From positions 1 to 64,000 of the forward strand of contig NZ_CAMFHX010000014.1 of the NCBI RefSeq assembly GCF_945952365.1: a stretch of DNA of 64,000 nucleotides, written 5' to 3'. The notes beneath the pieces are model-generated. The model did not search any database, had not been told where the DNA came from, and worked only from the letters and a program-made list of their open reading frames with translations. This document shows, in pieces, positions 35,429 to 44,632 of this stretch. Position 1 is the stretch's first letter. Each line of letters starts with the position of its first letter. The stretch is from an uncultured Cetobacterium sp. Lineage in GTDB: Bacteria > Fusobacteriota > Fusobacteriia > Fusobacteriales > Fusobacteriaceae. The translations under genes were made by a program, and so were the position numbers.

Positions 35429-37186
35429 ATGAAAACTGATTTGTTGGTTATAAAGGACGAGTTAAAAAAATATGCTAAAACAATATCTAAACTATTTTCT
35501 ATGGATGTAGGAATTTGTGATAAAAACTTAATTAGAATTACAGGAAGTGGGCCACAGAAAATAGGTGAGCAAATAAAAGGGCGAGCAAATAAAAAAACAT
35601 TAGAGACAAAAGAATCTACAGTTATTTTGAATCCTAGAGAGGATGAAATTTGTAATGGATGTTCAGAAAAAAATTGTTGTTTAGAAGTTCTTGAAATATC
35701 AACTCCAATAATGTATGAAGGAGAAATAATCGGTTTAATTAGTTTGGTTTCATTTGATGAAAAACAAAAAAAAAGGGTTTTAGATAATCTAAAAAATTAT
35801 TTAGATTTTGTAGAGCAAATGGCAGAGTTAATAAGTATTAGATTTATAGAATATAATGAAAATTTAGAAAAAACAGAAAGAGAAAATATACTTTCAACAA
35901 TATTAAATACAATACAAAAAGGTGTATTAAGATTTAATAAAAATGGAGATATCACAGCAATAAATAATTTTGCTTTAAAAAAAATAGATTTAGGCAGAGC
36001 TATTATAGGTGAAAAAGTTTTTATAGAATCTCAAAATGATTTTATAATGGAGCAAGAAGTTTATAAATTAAAAGTTAGAAATAAAGATTTGCTTGTTCTA
36101 GGAAAAATTCTTCCTTTTGAAGCTTTTGGAAAAAATGAAAAAATTTTTATTTTTGATGATATGAATAAAGTAAATGAAGGAATTAGAGAGCTAGTTGAAA
36201 CATCAAATAGTGTTTCTTTAAAAAACATTATTGGAGAATCACAGTTTACAAAGCTATTGAAGGAAAGAATAAAACACGTAGCACCTTCTAAGTCAACGGT
36301 ATTAATAACAGGTGAAAGTGGTACTGGAAAAGAGTTGGTAGCAAGAGCTTTACATTATCATAGTGATAGAAGAAATGCCCCTTTTGTAGTTATAAATTGT
36401 GCAGCTATTCCAGAATCTCTTTTAGAGAGCGAACTGTTTGGTTATGTTAGAGGAGCTTTTACAGGAGCTGATAAAAATGGTCGTATGGGAAAATTTGAAT
36501 TAGCTAATGGTGGAGTTATATTTTTAGATGAAATAGGTGATATGCCCCTTTATCTTCAGGCAAAAATTTTAAGAGTTCTTCAAGAGAGAAAAGTTACAAG
36601 AATAGGTTCAAATAGAGATATAGAATTGGACATCAGAATAATTGCAGCAACAAATGTTGATTTGGAAAAAAAGATACTAGAAAAAGAATTTAGAGAGGAT
36701 CTTTATTATAGATTGAAAGTGATACCTTTTGAAGTAGCTCCTCTAAGAAAAAGAGTTGAAGATATCCTTCCAATTACAAAAAATTTAATAAAAAAATATA
36801 ATAAAATAACAGAAAAATATATAAACTTTATAGATATTGAAGTTGAAAGGTTATTTTTAAATTATTCTTGGCCTGGAAATATAAGAGAGTTAGAGAATGT
36901 TGTAGAATTTATGTTTAATCTCTCTGATAATAGTGATATTTTAAGTTTATCAACTATTCCAGAAAAAATATTAGAGGTAAAATATTTAGATAAAGATTCA
37001 AATAAAGATTGTTATTTATCTGAAGAAAGTTGTTTTTTAGAAGATTTTGAAAGTATAGAAAGAAAATATATTCAAAAAGCTTTAGAAATATTTGGTAAAG
37101 ATACTGAAGGAAAAAAAATAATTGCAGGTAAAATGAATATAGGATTAACAACACTATATAGAAAAATTCAAAAGTATAGTATATAG
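35429..37186 (+). CDS. Sigma-54-dependent activator with cysteine-rich sensor
   Basis: A 585-residue enhancer-binding protein. The N-terminal sensor (about 1-155) carries a CNGCSEKNCC cluster near residue 74. A PAS-like segment spans about 155-220. The AAA+ domain (about 235-470) has Walker A GESGTGKE, the sigma-54 loop GAFTGA and Walker B IFLDEIGD. The Fis-type helix-turn-helix is at the end (TTLYRKIQKY). It lies just before a sigma-54 promoter with palindromic upstream sites and cysteine-degrading genes, so it probably activates them in response to cysteine or a related thiol. That ligand is inference. Confidence 0.9.
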   Translation: MKTDLLVIKDELKKYAKTISKLFSMDVGICDKNLIRITGSGPQKIGEQIKGRANKKTLETKESTVILNPREDEICNGCSEKNCCLEVLEISTPIMYEGEIIGLISLVSFDEKQKKRVLDNLKNYLDFVEQMAELISIRFIEYNENLEKTERENILSTILNTIQKGVLRFNKNGDITAINNFALKKIDLGRAIIGEKVFIESQNDFIMEQEVYKLKVRNKDLLVLGKILPFEAFGKNEKIFIFDDMNKVNEGIRELVETSNSVSLKNIIGESQFTKLLKERIKHVAPSKSTVLITGESGTGKELVARALHYHSDRRNAPFVVINCAAIPESLLESELFGYVRGAFTGADKNGRMGKFELANGGVIFLDEIGDMPLYLQAKILRVLQERKVTRIGSNRDIELDIRIIAATNVDLEKKILEKEFREDLYYRLKVIPFEVAPLRKRVEDILPITKNLIKKYNKITEKYINFIDIEVERLFLNYSWPGNIRELENVVEFMFNLSDNSDILSLSTIPEKILEVKYLDKDSNKDCYLSEESCFLEDFESIERKYIQKALEIFGKDTEGKKIIAGKMNIGLTTLYRKIQKYSI

Positions 37187-37188
37187 TT

Positions 37189-37244
37189 TTTTTCAAAATG
37201 AAAATAATAATTTTCGTTTTGAAAATAATTTTCATTTTGAAAAA
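37189..37244. promoter_or_regulatory. Three palindromic activator sites (enhancer)
   Basis: Three 17-bp near-palindromes: TTTTTCAAAATGAAAAT (37189-37205), ATTTTCGTTTTGAAAAT (37210-37226) and ATTTTCATTTTGAAAAA (37228-37244). The first is the exact reverse complement of the third. Centres are 21 and 18 bases apart. They lie 107-162 bases upstream of the -24/-12 promoter, a normal distance for sigma-54 enhancers. Confidence 0.8.
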
Positions 37245-37350
37245 ATAAAAAAGATTAAGCTATTTCAAATTGTGTTAAGTAGAATTAAAAAATAAAAATA
37301 ATAATACAAAAAAAATTAAAAAATAACATAAATATTTAAAAATATATCTA

Positions 37351-37367
37351 TTGGAACAGAAATTGCT
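37351..37367 (+). promoter_or_regulatory. Sigma-54 (-24/-12) promoter of the cysteine operon
   Basis: TTGGAACAGAAATTGCTT matches the sigma-54 consensus, with the invariant GG (37353-37354) and GC (37365-37366) exactly ten bases apart. rpoN itself is at 53505-54710. Confidence 0.88.
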
Positions 37368-37432
37368 TATTATAATACTTGTATATTGCTTATATTAGTA
37401 TAAAATTTAAATTTAGGAGGATTTTTGTAAAA

Positions 37433-38710
37433 ATGATAGATAAAATTTTAAATATTTTAAATGAAGAGATAGTACCAGCAGAAGGGTGTACAGAGCCAAT
37501 AGCTTTAGCTTATATAGGAAGTAAGTTGACAACAATATTAGGTGGAGTTCCAGAAAAAGTTGAAATAGCTCTTTCAGGAAATTTGATAAAAAATGTTAAA
37601 AGCGTAAAAATTCCTAACTCAGAAGGAATGGTAGGAATTGAAGCTGCTGTTGCATTAGGAACAATATTAGGTGACTCTAAAAAAGATTTAATGGTTATAT
37701 CAACTATTGATAAATCAAGATTAAATGAAGTGAGAGAGTATTTAGATAATAAAAAAGTGGTGGCTACTAAGATTGAGGGAGATGTGAAACTTCATATGAG
37801 AGCTACAGGATTTTTAGGTGAAGATACTGTAATAATAGAGATAAAAGATTATCATACAAATATTGTAAAAATAGAAAAAAATGGAGAGATAATAAAAGGT
37901 GGAGCTTGTGATGAAGTTGTTACAGGAGACAAGATGACAGATAAAGAGTTTTTAACTGTAGAGTTAATTTATGATTTAGCTAAAACAATAGATTTAGATT
38001 TAATCACTCCAATTTTTGAAAAAGTTATAGCTTACAATTCAGCAATCGCAAACGAAGGGTTAAAAAATGACTATGGAATTGGAATGGGTAAAGGAATCTA
38101 CGAAGGAATGGAAGAGGGAGTTTACGGTAAAGATTTAAAAAATAAAATCGTAAGTTTTGCAAGTGCTGGTAGTGATGCTAGAATGAACGGATGTTCTATG
38201 CCAGTAATGACAACAAGTGGAAGTGGAAATCAAGGGATGTCAGCTTCTTTACCAGTTATAAAATATTGTGAAGAAAAAGGATTATCACATGAAGAGTTAA
38301 TAAGAGGATTATTCTTCTCTCATATGACAACAATTCATATAAAATCGAATGTAGGAAGATTATCTGCTTACTGTGGTGTTGTATGTGCAGGTGGAGGAGT
38401 AGCTGGAGCATTAGCATTTTTAGATGGATTGTCATTAGATAGAATTGATGCTGCAATAGAGACAACATTAGCAACATTGTCAGGAATGCTTTGTGATGGG
38501 GCAAAAAGTTCTTGTGCTACAAAGATTGCAAGTTCAATAGGAATGGCTTTTGATTCATACTATTTATCAAAAAAGAAAAGAAACTTTGAGTATGGAGAAG
38601 GAATTGTTGGTAAGAATGTTGAATCAACATTAGCTAATGTAAAAGTTTTAGCTCAAGAGGGATTAAGAAAAACAGATGAAGTTGTTTTAGAAATAATGTT
38701 AAATAACTAA
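37433..38710 (+). CDS. L-cysteine desulfidase (CyuA/YhaM family)
   Basis: A 425-residue protein of the UPF0597/serine-dehydratase-alpha-like family that splits L-cysteine to pyruvate, ammonia and sulfide. Conserved cysteine segments are PAEGCTEPIALAY, MNGCSMPVMTTSGSGNQG, YCGVVCAGGG and CDGAKSSCATK; in this family such cysteines hold an Fe-S cluster. I placed the start at ATG 37433 after TAGGAGG. It is the first gene of the sigma-54 operon. A role on serine or another thiol amino acid is possible, but the transporter and reductase alongside favour cysteine. Confidence 0.88.
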   Translation: MIDKILNILNEEIVPAEGCTEPIALAYIGSKLTTILGGVPEKVEIALSGNLIKNVKSVKIPNSEGMVGIEAAVALGTILGDSKKDLMVISTIDKSRLNEVREYLDNKKVVATKIEGDVKLHMRATGFLGEDTVIIEIKDYHTNIVKIEKNGEIIKGGACDEVVTGDKMTDKEFLTVELIYDLAKTIDLDLITPIFEKVIAYNSAIANEGLKNDYGIGMGKGIYEGMEEGVYGKDLKNKIVSFASAGSDARMNGCSMPVMTTSGSGNQGMSASLPVIKYCEEKGLSHEELIRGLFFSHMTTIHIKSNVGRLSAYCGVVCAGGGVAGALAFLDGLSLDRIDAAIETTLATLSGMLCDGAKSSCATKIASSIGMAFDSYYLSKKKRNFEYGEGIVGKNVESTLANVKVLAQEGLRKTDEVVLEIMLNN

Positions 38711-38736
38711 TTATAAGTAAAGTTTTAGGAGGAAAA

Positions 38737-40080
38737 ATGAAAATAATAATTATCGGTGGAGTTGCTGCTGGAATGTCAGCTGCGGCAAAAGCAAGCAGAT
38801 TAAACAAAAATGCAGAATTAGTAATCTATGAAAAGACAGAGATTGTTTCTTGGGGAGCATGTGGATTACCATACTATGTTGGAGATTTCTTTGAAGACCC
38901 AAATAATATGATAGCTAGACCTGTAGAAAAGTTCATAGAAGCAGGAATGAATATTAAAATAAAGCACGAAGTAATTGGAATAGATGTTGAAAAGAAAGAG
39001 GTAACTATTAAGAATTTAGTGACTGGCGAGATATTCACAGACAACTATGACAAGTTAATGGTAGCAACAGGAGCTCACGCTATTATGCCTCCTATTAAAA
39101 ACTTATCAGCAAAAGGTGTATATACTTTAAAAGATTATACAGATGGAATTGAGCTAAAAGAGGAGATTTTAAAAGAGGAAAATCAAGAGATTGTAATTGT
39201 AGGAGCTGGATATATCGGTCTTGAGGTTGCTGAAGCTGCAAAGCATTTAGGAAAAAGAAATGTAAGAATCATTCAACTTGGAGATAGAGTTTTATTAGAA
39301 AGTTTTGATAAAGAGATTACTGATGTTATGGAAGAGGAAATCAGAGCTCATGAAGGAGTGGAACTTCATTTAGAGGAGATTGTAGAAGAGATTCTTGAAG
39401 AGAACGGAAAAGTTGTTGGAGTAAAAACAAACAAAGGTCAATACCCAGCAAATATAGTAGTTATTTCAACAGGAGTTAGACCTAATACTTCATTCTTAAA
39501 AGAAACAGGAATTAAAATGTTAGGAAATGGAGCTTTAGTAATTGATAACTATGGAAGAACAAGTATTGATTCAATTTACTCAGCAGGAGATTGTGCAACA
39601 GTTCCACATCTAGTAAGAAATGAAGATGTATATATTCCATTGGCAACAACAGCTAATAAAATTGGAAGAGTTGTTGGAGAAAATTTAGCTGGATTAGAAA
39701 CAGAGTTCAAAGGAACTTTAGGATCAGCGGCTGTTAAAGTAATGGAAGTAGAAGCAGGAAGAACAGGAATTACAGAGGCTGAAGCTATAAAAATGGGGAT
39801 TAATTATAAAACAGTATTCATAAAAGATAAAAATCAAACAAACTATTATCCAGGAAGAGAGGATATATTTGTAAAATTAATATATGATGCAGATACAAGA
39901 GTTCTTTTAGGAGGACAAATAGCAGGAAAGAAAGGTGCTGTATTAAGAGTTGATTCTTTAGCAACAGCAATCTATTCAAAACTAACTGTAGATGAAATTG
40001 GAATGATGGATTTCTGTTATGCACCGCCATTCGCAAGAACATGGGATGTAATGAACGTAGCTGGAAACGTGGCAAAATAA
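38737..40080 (+). CDS. CoA-disulfide reductase / NADH oxidase-like flavoprotein
   Basis: A 447-residue flavoprotein with an FAD fold (IIIGGVAAGMSAAAKASRL), a second dinucleotide fold (VIVGAGYIGLEVAEAA) and the single redox cysteine Cys42 in SWGACGLPYYVG, the hallmark of CoA-disulfide reductases and NADH oxidase/peroxidase. The C-terminal dimer domain is complete. Placed between a cysteine desulfidase and a cystine transporter, it may reduce cystine or CoA-cysteine mixed disulfides, or protect against oxygen. The substrate is inferred. Confidence 0.87.
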   Translation: MKIIIIGGVAAGMSAAAKASRLNKNAELVIYEKTEIVSWGACGLPYYVGDFFEDPNNMIARPVEKFIEAGMNIKIKHEVIGIDVEKKEVTIKNLVTGEIFTDNYDKLMVATGAHAIMPPIKNLSAKGVYTLKDYTDGIELKEEILKEENQEIVIVGAGYIGLEVAEAAKHLGKRNVRIIQLGDRVLLESFDKEITDVMEEEIRAHEGVELHLEEIVEEILEENGKVVGVKTNKGQYPANIVVISTGVRPNTSFLKETGIKMLGNGALVIDNYGRTSIDSIYSAGDCATVPHLVRNEDVYIPLATTANKIGRVVGENLAGLETEFKGTLGSAAVKVMEVEAGRTGITEAEAIKMGINYKTVFIKDKNQTNYYPGREDIFVKLIYDADTRVLLGGQIAGKKGAVLRVDSLATAIYSKLTVDEIGMMDFCYAPPFARTWDVMNVAGNVAK

Positions 40081-40123
40081 AAAGGCTTCAATAAAAATTT
40101 AAATATAGAAACGGGAGAAAAAA

Positions 40124-41554
40124 ATGAACAACGTATTTTTTGAACAATTTTTAATGATTAGTGATTTAAAAACTGTTGGTTTCTTAGTAGCGTTATTAGT
40201 TATTTTATACCTAATAAATATGTTACCAAAGAAAAAATTTAACTTTTCTGCAAAAGTTATGGTTGCAACAGTTGTCGGTTTAATTTTAGGATTAGCAATT
40301 CAAGTTGTAGCAGGATTCCCAGAGGATCCAATGAAGTTAGTATTCGTTAGAGAAACTACATTATGGTATAGTTTACTTGGTGGAGGGTTTATATCTTTAA
40401 TAAGAATGCTAGTTATTCCTCTAGTAATGGTTTCAATTATTCATGTTATTATCAATATGAAAGAGGATGCTAACCTAGGAGATTTAGTAAAGAGAAGTTT
40501 AGTTATTACTTTAGTAATGGTAGCTATCTCTGTTGGTGTAGGATTACTTTTAGGAAATATATTCCAAGTTGGAAAAATTTCATCAGATGTAGCAGCAACA
40601 GTTGCAACTACAGGTGGAAGACAAATTAGAGAAGTAAGTAATATAGTTGACACATTAAAAGCTTTAATTCCTTCGAATCCTGTTGAAGCAATGGTTAAAT
40701 TAAACATTGTAGGATTAGTAATATTCTCAGCAGTAGTTGGAGTAGCAGCAAAAAGAATGTCAAAGAAATATATGGATATCGTAAAGCCATTCTTCGACTT
40801 AATCAACGCTTCTCAAAAGATCATAGTATCTATGGCAATGAGCATTATTAGATGGATGCCTTTAGCTGTAGTTCCACTTTTAGCAAATACAATTGCACAA
40901 AAAGGTCTTGGGGCTATAGCAGAAGTAGGAAAGTTTATAGCAGTTTTATACTTAGCGACAGCAATTATGTTTGTTATTCAAATGGTAGCAGTAGCATTCT
41001 TTGGATTAAATCCATTTACATATGTTAAAAAGAGTATCTCATTAATGATCTTAGCATTTACTTCAAGATCAAGTGTTGGATGTTTACCAGTAACAATTTC
41101 AACATTAACTAATAAATTAGGTGTTAGTGAGTCAACTGCAAGTTTCGTAGCAAGTTTTGGTACAACAGCAGGAATGCAAGGATGTGCAGGAATATTCCCA
41201 GCATTAACAATAGTATTCGTAACTAATATGAGTGGGCACTCTGTAGATATGACTTTAATAGTTATGTCTATAATAGTTGTGGCAATCAGTTCTTTAGGAA
41301 TTGCAGGAATTCCAGGAACGGCAACAATGGCAGCATCAGTAGCTTTATCAGGTACTGGTTTAGCAGCTATGTTCCCTTTAATCAATCCAATCTTAGCAAT
41401 CGATCCAATTATCGATATGCCTAGAACAATGTTAAACGTAATCGGATCGGTTACAAATGCATTAATGGTAGATAAGAGTTTAGGAAACTTAAATACTGAA
41501 GTTTATCAAGATATGGAAGCAGGAAATGAAGCAAACTCTTCTGATGATGAATAA
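40124..41554 (+). CDS. L-cystine symporter, TcyP-like (dicarboxylate/amino acid:cation family)
   Basis: A 476-residue inner-membrane protein of the DAACS family with about eight or nine transmembrane segments and two re-entrant regions (FTSRSSVGCLPVT, MQGCAGIFPALTIV). The N-terminal layout (WYSLLGGGFISLIRMLVIPLVMVSI) resembles TcyP cystine transporters. As last gene of the cysteine operon it would import the substrate. A dicarboxylate substrate cannot be excluded from sequence alone. Confidence 0.85.
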   Translation: MNNVFFEQFLMISDLKTVGFLVALLVILYLINMLPKKKFNFSAKVMVATVVGLILGLAIQVVAGFPEDPMKLVFVRETTLWYSLLGGGFISLIRMLVIPLVMVSIIHVIINMKEDANLGDLVKRSLVITLVMVAISVGVGLLLGNIFQVGKISSDVAATVATTGGRQIREVSNIVDTLKALIPSNPVEAMVKLNIVGLVIFSAVVGVAAKRMSKKYMDIVKPFFDLINASQKIIVSMAMSIIRWMPLAVVPLLANTIAQKGLGAIAEVGKFIAVLYLATAIMFVIQMVAVAFFGLNPFTYVKKSISLMILAFTSRSSVGCLPVTISTLTNKLGVSESTASFVASFGTTAGMQGCAGIFPALTIVFVTNMSGHSVDMTLIVMSIIVVAISSLGIAGIPGTATMAASVALSGTGLAAMFPLINPILAIDPIIDMPRTMLNVIGSVTNALMVDKSLGNLNTEVYQDMEAGNEANSSDDE

Positions 41555-41558
41555 TTAA

Positions 41559-41588
41559 AAAAAGTCACCCTTGGGTGACTTTTTTTTA
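41559..41588. terminator. Bidirectional terminator
   Basis: AAGTCACCC pairs with GGGTGACTT around a 2-base loop, with A- and T-runs on the flanks, between the cysteine operon and the converging ABC exporter gene. Confidence 0.9.
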
Positions 41589-43295
41589 TCTAATACCATT
41601 ATAAAGTTTATAAAATTTACCTTTCAACTCTAGCAATTCTGTAAAACTTCCCTCTTCAACAATATTATTTTCACCTAATACATAGATTTTATCGAAGTCT
41701 TCTAACAAACTCAATCTATGAGTTATAGCTATAAGAATTCGGTCACTGTACTTCTCTTTTATATTTTTCAAAATAGATTTCTCGTTTATAATATCTAATG
41801 CATTTGTAGCTTCATCTAAAAGAATTAAATCAGGATTTTTTAAAAATAATCTAGCCATTGCAATTTTTTGTCTTTGTCCTGAACTTACATGAACGCCACC
41901 TTCTCCAATAATAGTATCTTTACCTTCTAAGAATTTATCAAAAATTTCATATACATATGATTTATTAATTGCGAAATGAAGTTCTTCTTCTGAAAAATCT
42001 TCTTTAACAAGAGTAATATTTTCAATCATACTTCCATTGATTATATAATCGCTTTGATCAACAATAGCTAATTTATCTAAATAACTTTTAAAAGCTATTT
42101 CATTTAAAGGAATACCATTGATAAGAATTTCTCCACTACTTGGGATAAGAGATCTTTTTAAAAGAGATGCAGTGGTGCTTTTTCCAATTCCACTTTCTCC
42201 AACTAAAGCTATTTTATCTCCTTTATTGATTTTAAGATTGAAGTTATTTAAAATACTATTTTCTTCAAAAGAGAAATTTATATTTTTAAACTCAATAGTT
42301 TTTATATCTTCTGTAAGATTGAGATTTCCATCCTCTCTATCATTCAAGTTTATAATTTCGTTGAATCGATTAACTCCAGAGATACCTTTTTGATATATAT
42401 CTACTAAACCAACCATTCTCATGATACGCAGTCTAAATCTATCAACAAGTAAAAGAAAAGAAAGGATAATTCCCATAGTTATTCCATCTTTAATATATAA
42501 ATATCCACCAGCTAAGATTATGATAAGTTGAGTTATATTTGAATAAAAGGTAACTCCTGAAACGATTAAGCTCGAAGGAATCATATTCTTTTTTTCACTA
42601 TTAAGTAAAATTTCGTTTCTCTCAATAAATTTATTTTTTGCAAACTCTTCTAAATAATTATCTTTTAAAAAAGTTATAGTCCTTAAAGTATCATGAAAAT
42701 TTGAAGATAATAATCCAGAGTTTTTCCGAACCAATCTGTGCCCAGTTTTCATCTTTTTATTTTCCTTATAAACAAAATAAAGAGTTAAAGGTAAAGGAAA
42801 TAGTGTAATTAAAGATAGTTTTAAATCAAAATCAATCATAATGAAAATTGAAGCAACGATTGTAATAACTGAAAATATAAAATCTTCTAAGCCTCTATGA
42901 CAAAGAGTAGAAACACTATCTAAATCACTGATCACTCTAGAAATAAGATCACCATTTTGATTTTTTTTAAAAAATTCAGAAGGTTGTGATAATATTTTCT
43001 TTACTAAATCATTTCTCATAGATTGTTTTATCTTACTTCCCATAAGTTTTCCATTAGCTTGAGAATTTACTGCAAAAAATAAACGAACAATATATAAAAT
43101 AATTAAGATTATTGAAAACTTTAAAAGTAAATTAATATTCTTAGTTGGTAAAGCTTCGTCAATTAGATTTTTTATTAAAAGAGGAGAGTAGATATCGATA
43201 GCTGTCATCAATAATCTTATTGAAAGAAAAAAAGTTAAAAGTTTTTTCTCTTTTTTTAAATAGTATATTAGAGATTTTGAAGAGGTTATTTTCAT
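41586..43295 (-). CDS. ABC exporter, half-transporter
   Basis: A 569-residue fusion of an ABC exporter membrane domain (six helices, about 15-300) and an ATPase domain (Walker A GESGIGKST, signature HVSSGQRQKIAMARL, Walker B LILLDEATNAL). It probably dimerises to export a lipid, drug or peptide; the substrate cannot be told. It is the only gene between 27 kb and the right end on the minus strand. There is no peptidase C39 domain and no partner half-transporter nearby. Confidence 0.88.
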   Translation of the reverse strand: MKITSSKSLIYYLKKEKKLLTFFLSIRLLMTAIDIYSPLLIKNLIDEALPTKNINLLLKFSIILIILYIVRLFFAVNSQANGKLMGSKIKQSMRNDLVKKILSQPSEFFKKNQNGDLISRVISDLDSVSTLCHRGLEDFIFSVITIVASIFIMIDFDLKLSLITLFPLPLTLYFVYKENKKMKTGHRLVRKNSGLLSSNFHDTLRTITFLKDNYLEEFAKNKFIERNEILLNSEKKNMIPSSLIVSGVTFYSNITQLIIILAGGYLYIKDGITMGIILSFLLLVDRFRLRIMRMVGLVDIYQKGISGVNRFNEIINLNDREDGNLNLTEDIKTIEFKNINFSFEENSILNNFNLKINKGDKIALVGESGIGKSTTASLLKRSLIPSSGEILINGIPLNEIAFKSYLDKLAIVDQSDYIINGSMIENITLVKEDFSEEELHFAINKSYVYEIFDKFLEGKDTIIGEGGVHVSSGQRQKIAMARLFLKNPDLILLDEATNALDIINEKSILKNIKEKYSDRILIAITHRLSLLEDFDKIYVLGENNIVEEGSFTELLELKGKFYKLYNGIR

Positions 43296-43422
43296 AAATT
43301 TTTTCTCCTTTGTGTATTATTATTAATTAAATAGTAACTTTTTTTATATATAAAAGTCAATAGTTTGGGATATAAATAATATAAATAATAGATGATAATG
43401 TTATAAATTTTAGATAATTTGA

Positions 43423-43451
43423 TTGAAATTTGTACGATAAAGTGTTAATAT
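43423..43451 (+). promoter_or_regulatory. Promoter of the cobalamin operon
   Basis: TTGAAA (43423-43428), a 17-base spacer and TAATAT (43446-43451). The rest of the region from 43296 to here is AT-rich and shows no gene. Confidence 0.65.
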
Positions 43452-43466
43452 TACTTATAAAGAAGA

Positions 43467-43635
43467 GTAATGGTTCTATAGATTAAAAGGGAATTGAGTG
43501 TAACTCTCAAACGGTCCCGCCACTGTATAGAGGATGAAAATAGTGATACCACTGAAACCAAAGTTTTGGGAAGGGCTATTAGTAGGATGAATCTAAGTCA
43601 GGAGACCTGCCATTATTAATAATTCTGCGAGGACG
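43467..43635 (+). promoter_or_regulatory. Cobalamin riboswitch
   Basis: The conserved elements appear in order: AAAGGGAA, the CGGTCCCGCCACTGT segment, GGAAGGGC, and the B12-box AGTCAGGAGACCTGCC (43597-43612). Cobalamin binding should reduce expression of cbiK and the importer. Confidence 0.95.
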
Positions 43636-43657
43636 GAGAAGATAATATTATATTTAT

Positions 43658-43699
43658 ACTTCTCTTTAAATTTCATTGGTAAAAGAGAGGTTTTTTTAT
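43658..43699 (+). terminator. Attenuator terminator of the cobalamin riboswitch
   Basis: TCTCTTT pairs with AAAGAGA around a 14-base loop and is followed by seven T, about 40 bases before the cbiK start. Confidence 0.8.
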
Positions 43700-43741
43700 T
43701 GGTGAAATTTTTATAACAAGAAAAAATTATGAGGAGTGAAT

Positions 43742-44584
43742 ATGGATTTTTATAAAACTTTAGAAAAAGGTGCAGTTATAATTGCTCATTTTGGAACAAC
43801 ACATGAAGATACAAGAGAGAGAACAATAGATGTAATAAATGAAAAGATAAGAGGAGAGTTTCCAAAGTTGGACTTTTATCAAGTCTATACTTCAAGAATT
43901 ATAAATAGAATTCTTGCAAAAAGAGGAATAGAAAATTTAAATACAACTCAAATTTTAGAGAAATTATTAGAGGATGGATATAAGCATGTAATTGTTCAAC
44001 CTACATATATAATAAATGGAACAGAGATGGAAGCTTTAAAAAGAGAGATAGATATATTTGCAGATAGATTTGAAGATATAAGAGTTGGAAGTCCACTTTT
44101 AACATCAGTAGAAGATTACTTTGAACTTTTAGAAGTTTTAGAAGATGAAGCAGGTGTTTTAGAGAAAAATGAAGCTCTTGTGATGATAGGTCATGGAACA
44201 GATCATCCAGCACATTCAACATATCCGATGCTAGATTATGTTGCTAGAGATTTAGAAAAACCAATTTATATAGGAACTGTAGAGGGATACCCAGGACTGG
44301 ATAAGGTTGTTAAAGAGTTAAAAAAAGATGGTAAAGAAAAAGTTACATTGATGCCACTTATGTTTGTTGCAGGAGATCATGCTAAAAATGATATAGCCGA
44401 GGATTGGAAAGAAGCTTTAGAGAAAAATGGATTTGAAGTATCTTTAAATTTAAAAGGTTTAGGAGAGATAGAAAAAGTTCAAGATATTTTTATTGAGAAA
44501 GCTAGAGAGTTAGAAAATATTAGACCAGAAGATATACTTGTAAAAAAAGCTGAATATGCAAAAGGAAGAAAAGCAAGTCATTAA
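43742..44584 (+). CDS. cbiK: Anaerobic sirohydrochlorin cobaltochelatase
   Basis: CbiK inserts cobalt into sirohydrochlorin early in anaerobic cobalamin synthesis. The 280-residue length matches the family. The metal-site histidines are in MIGHGTDHPAH and FVAGDHAKND, and the N-terminal VIIAHFGTTHEDTR is typical. It has no signal peptide, so it is cytoplasmic, unlike some periplasmic CbiK forms. The start is ATG 43742, following GAGGAGTG. It is under the cobalamin riboswitch together with an importer. Confidence 0.93.
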   Translation: MDFYKTLEKGAVIIAHFGTTHEDTRERTIDVINEKIRGEFPKLDFYQVYTSRIINRILAKRGIENLNTTQILEKLLEDGYKHVIVQPTYIINGTEMEALKREIDIFADRFEDIRVGSPLLTSVEDYFELLEVLEDEAGVLEKNEALVMIGHGTDHPAHSTYPMLDYVARDLEKPIYIGTVEGYPGLDKVVKELKKDGKEKVTLMPLMFVAGDHAKNDIAEDWKEALEKNGFEVSLNLKGLGEIEKVQDIFIEKARELENIRPEDILVKKAEYAKGRKASH

Positions 44585-44632
44585 ACTTGGAAGAGGTTGT
44601 CTCTTCCGTTTTTTATTCAAAGGAGAAAAAAT

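Noticed and set aside
40441-41385. Long open frames on the opposite strand inside the transporter gene
   Set aside because: They mirror the codon pattern of the real gene, lack ribosome-binding sites and resemble no family; the same applies to the many other antisense frames across the window.
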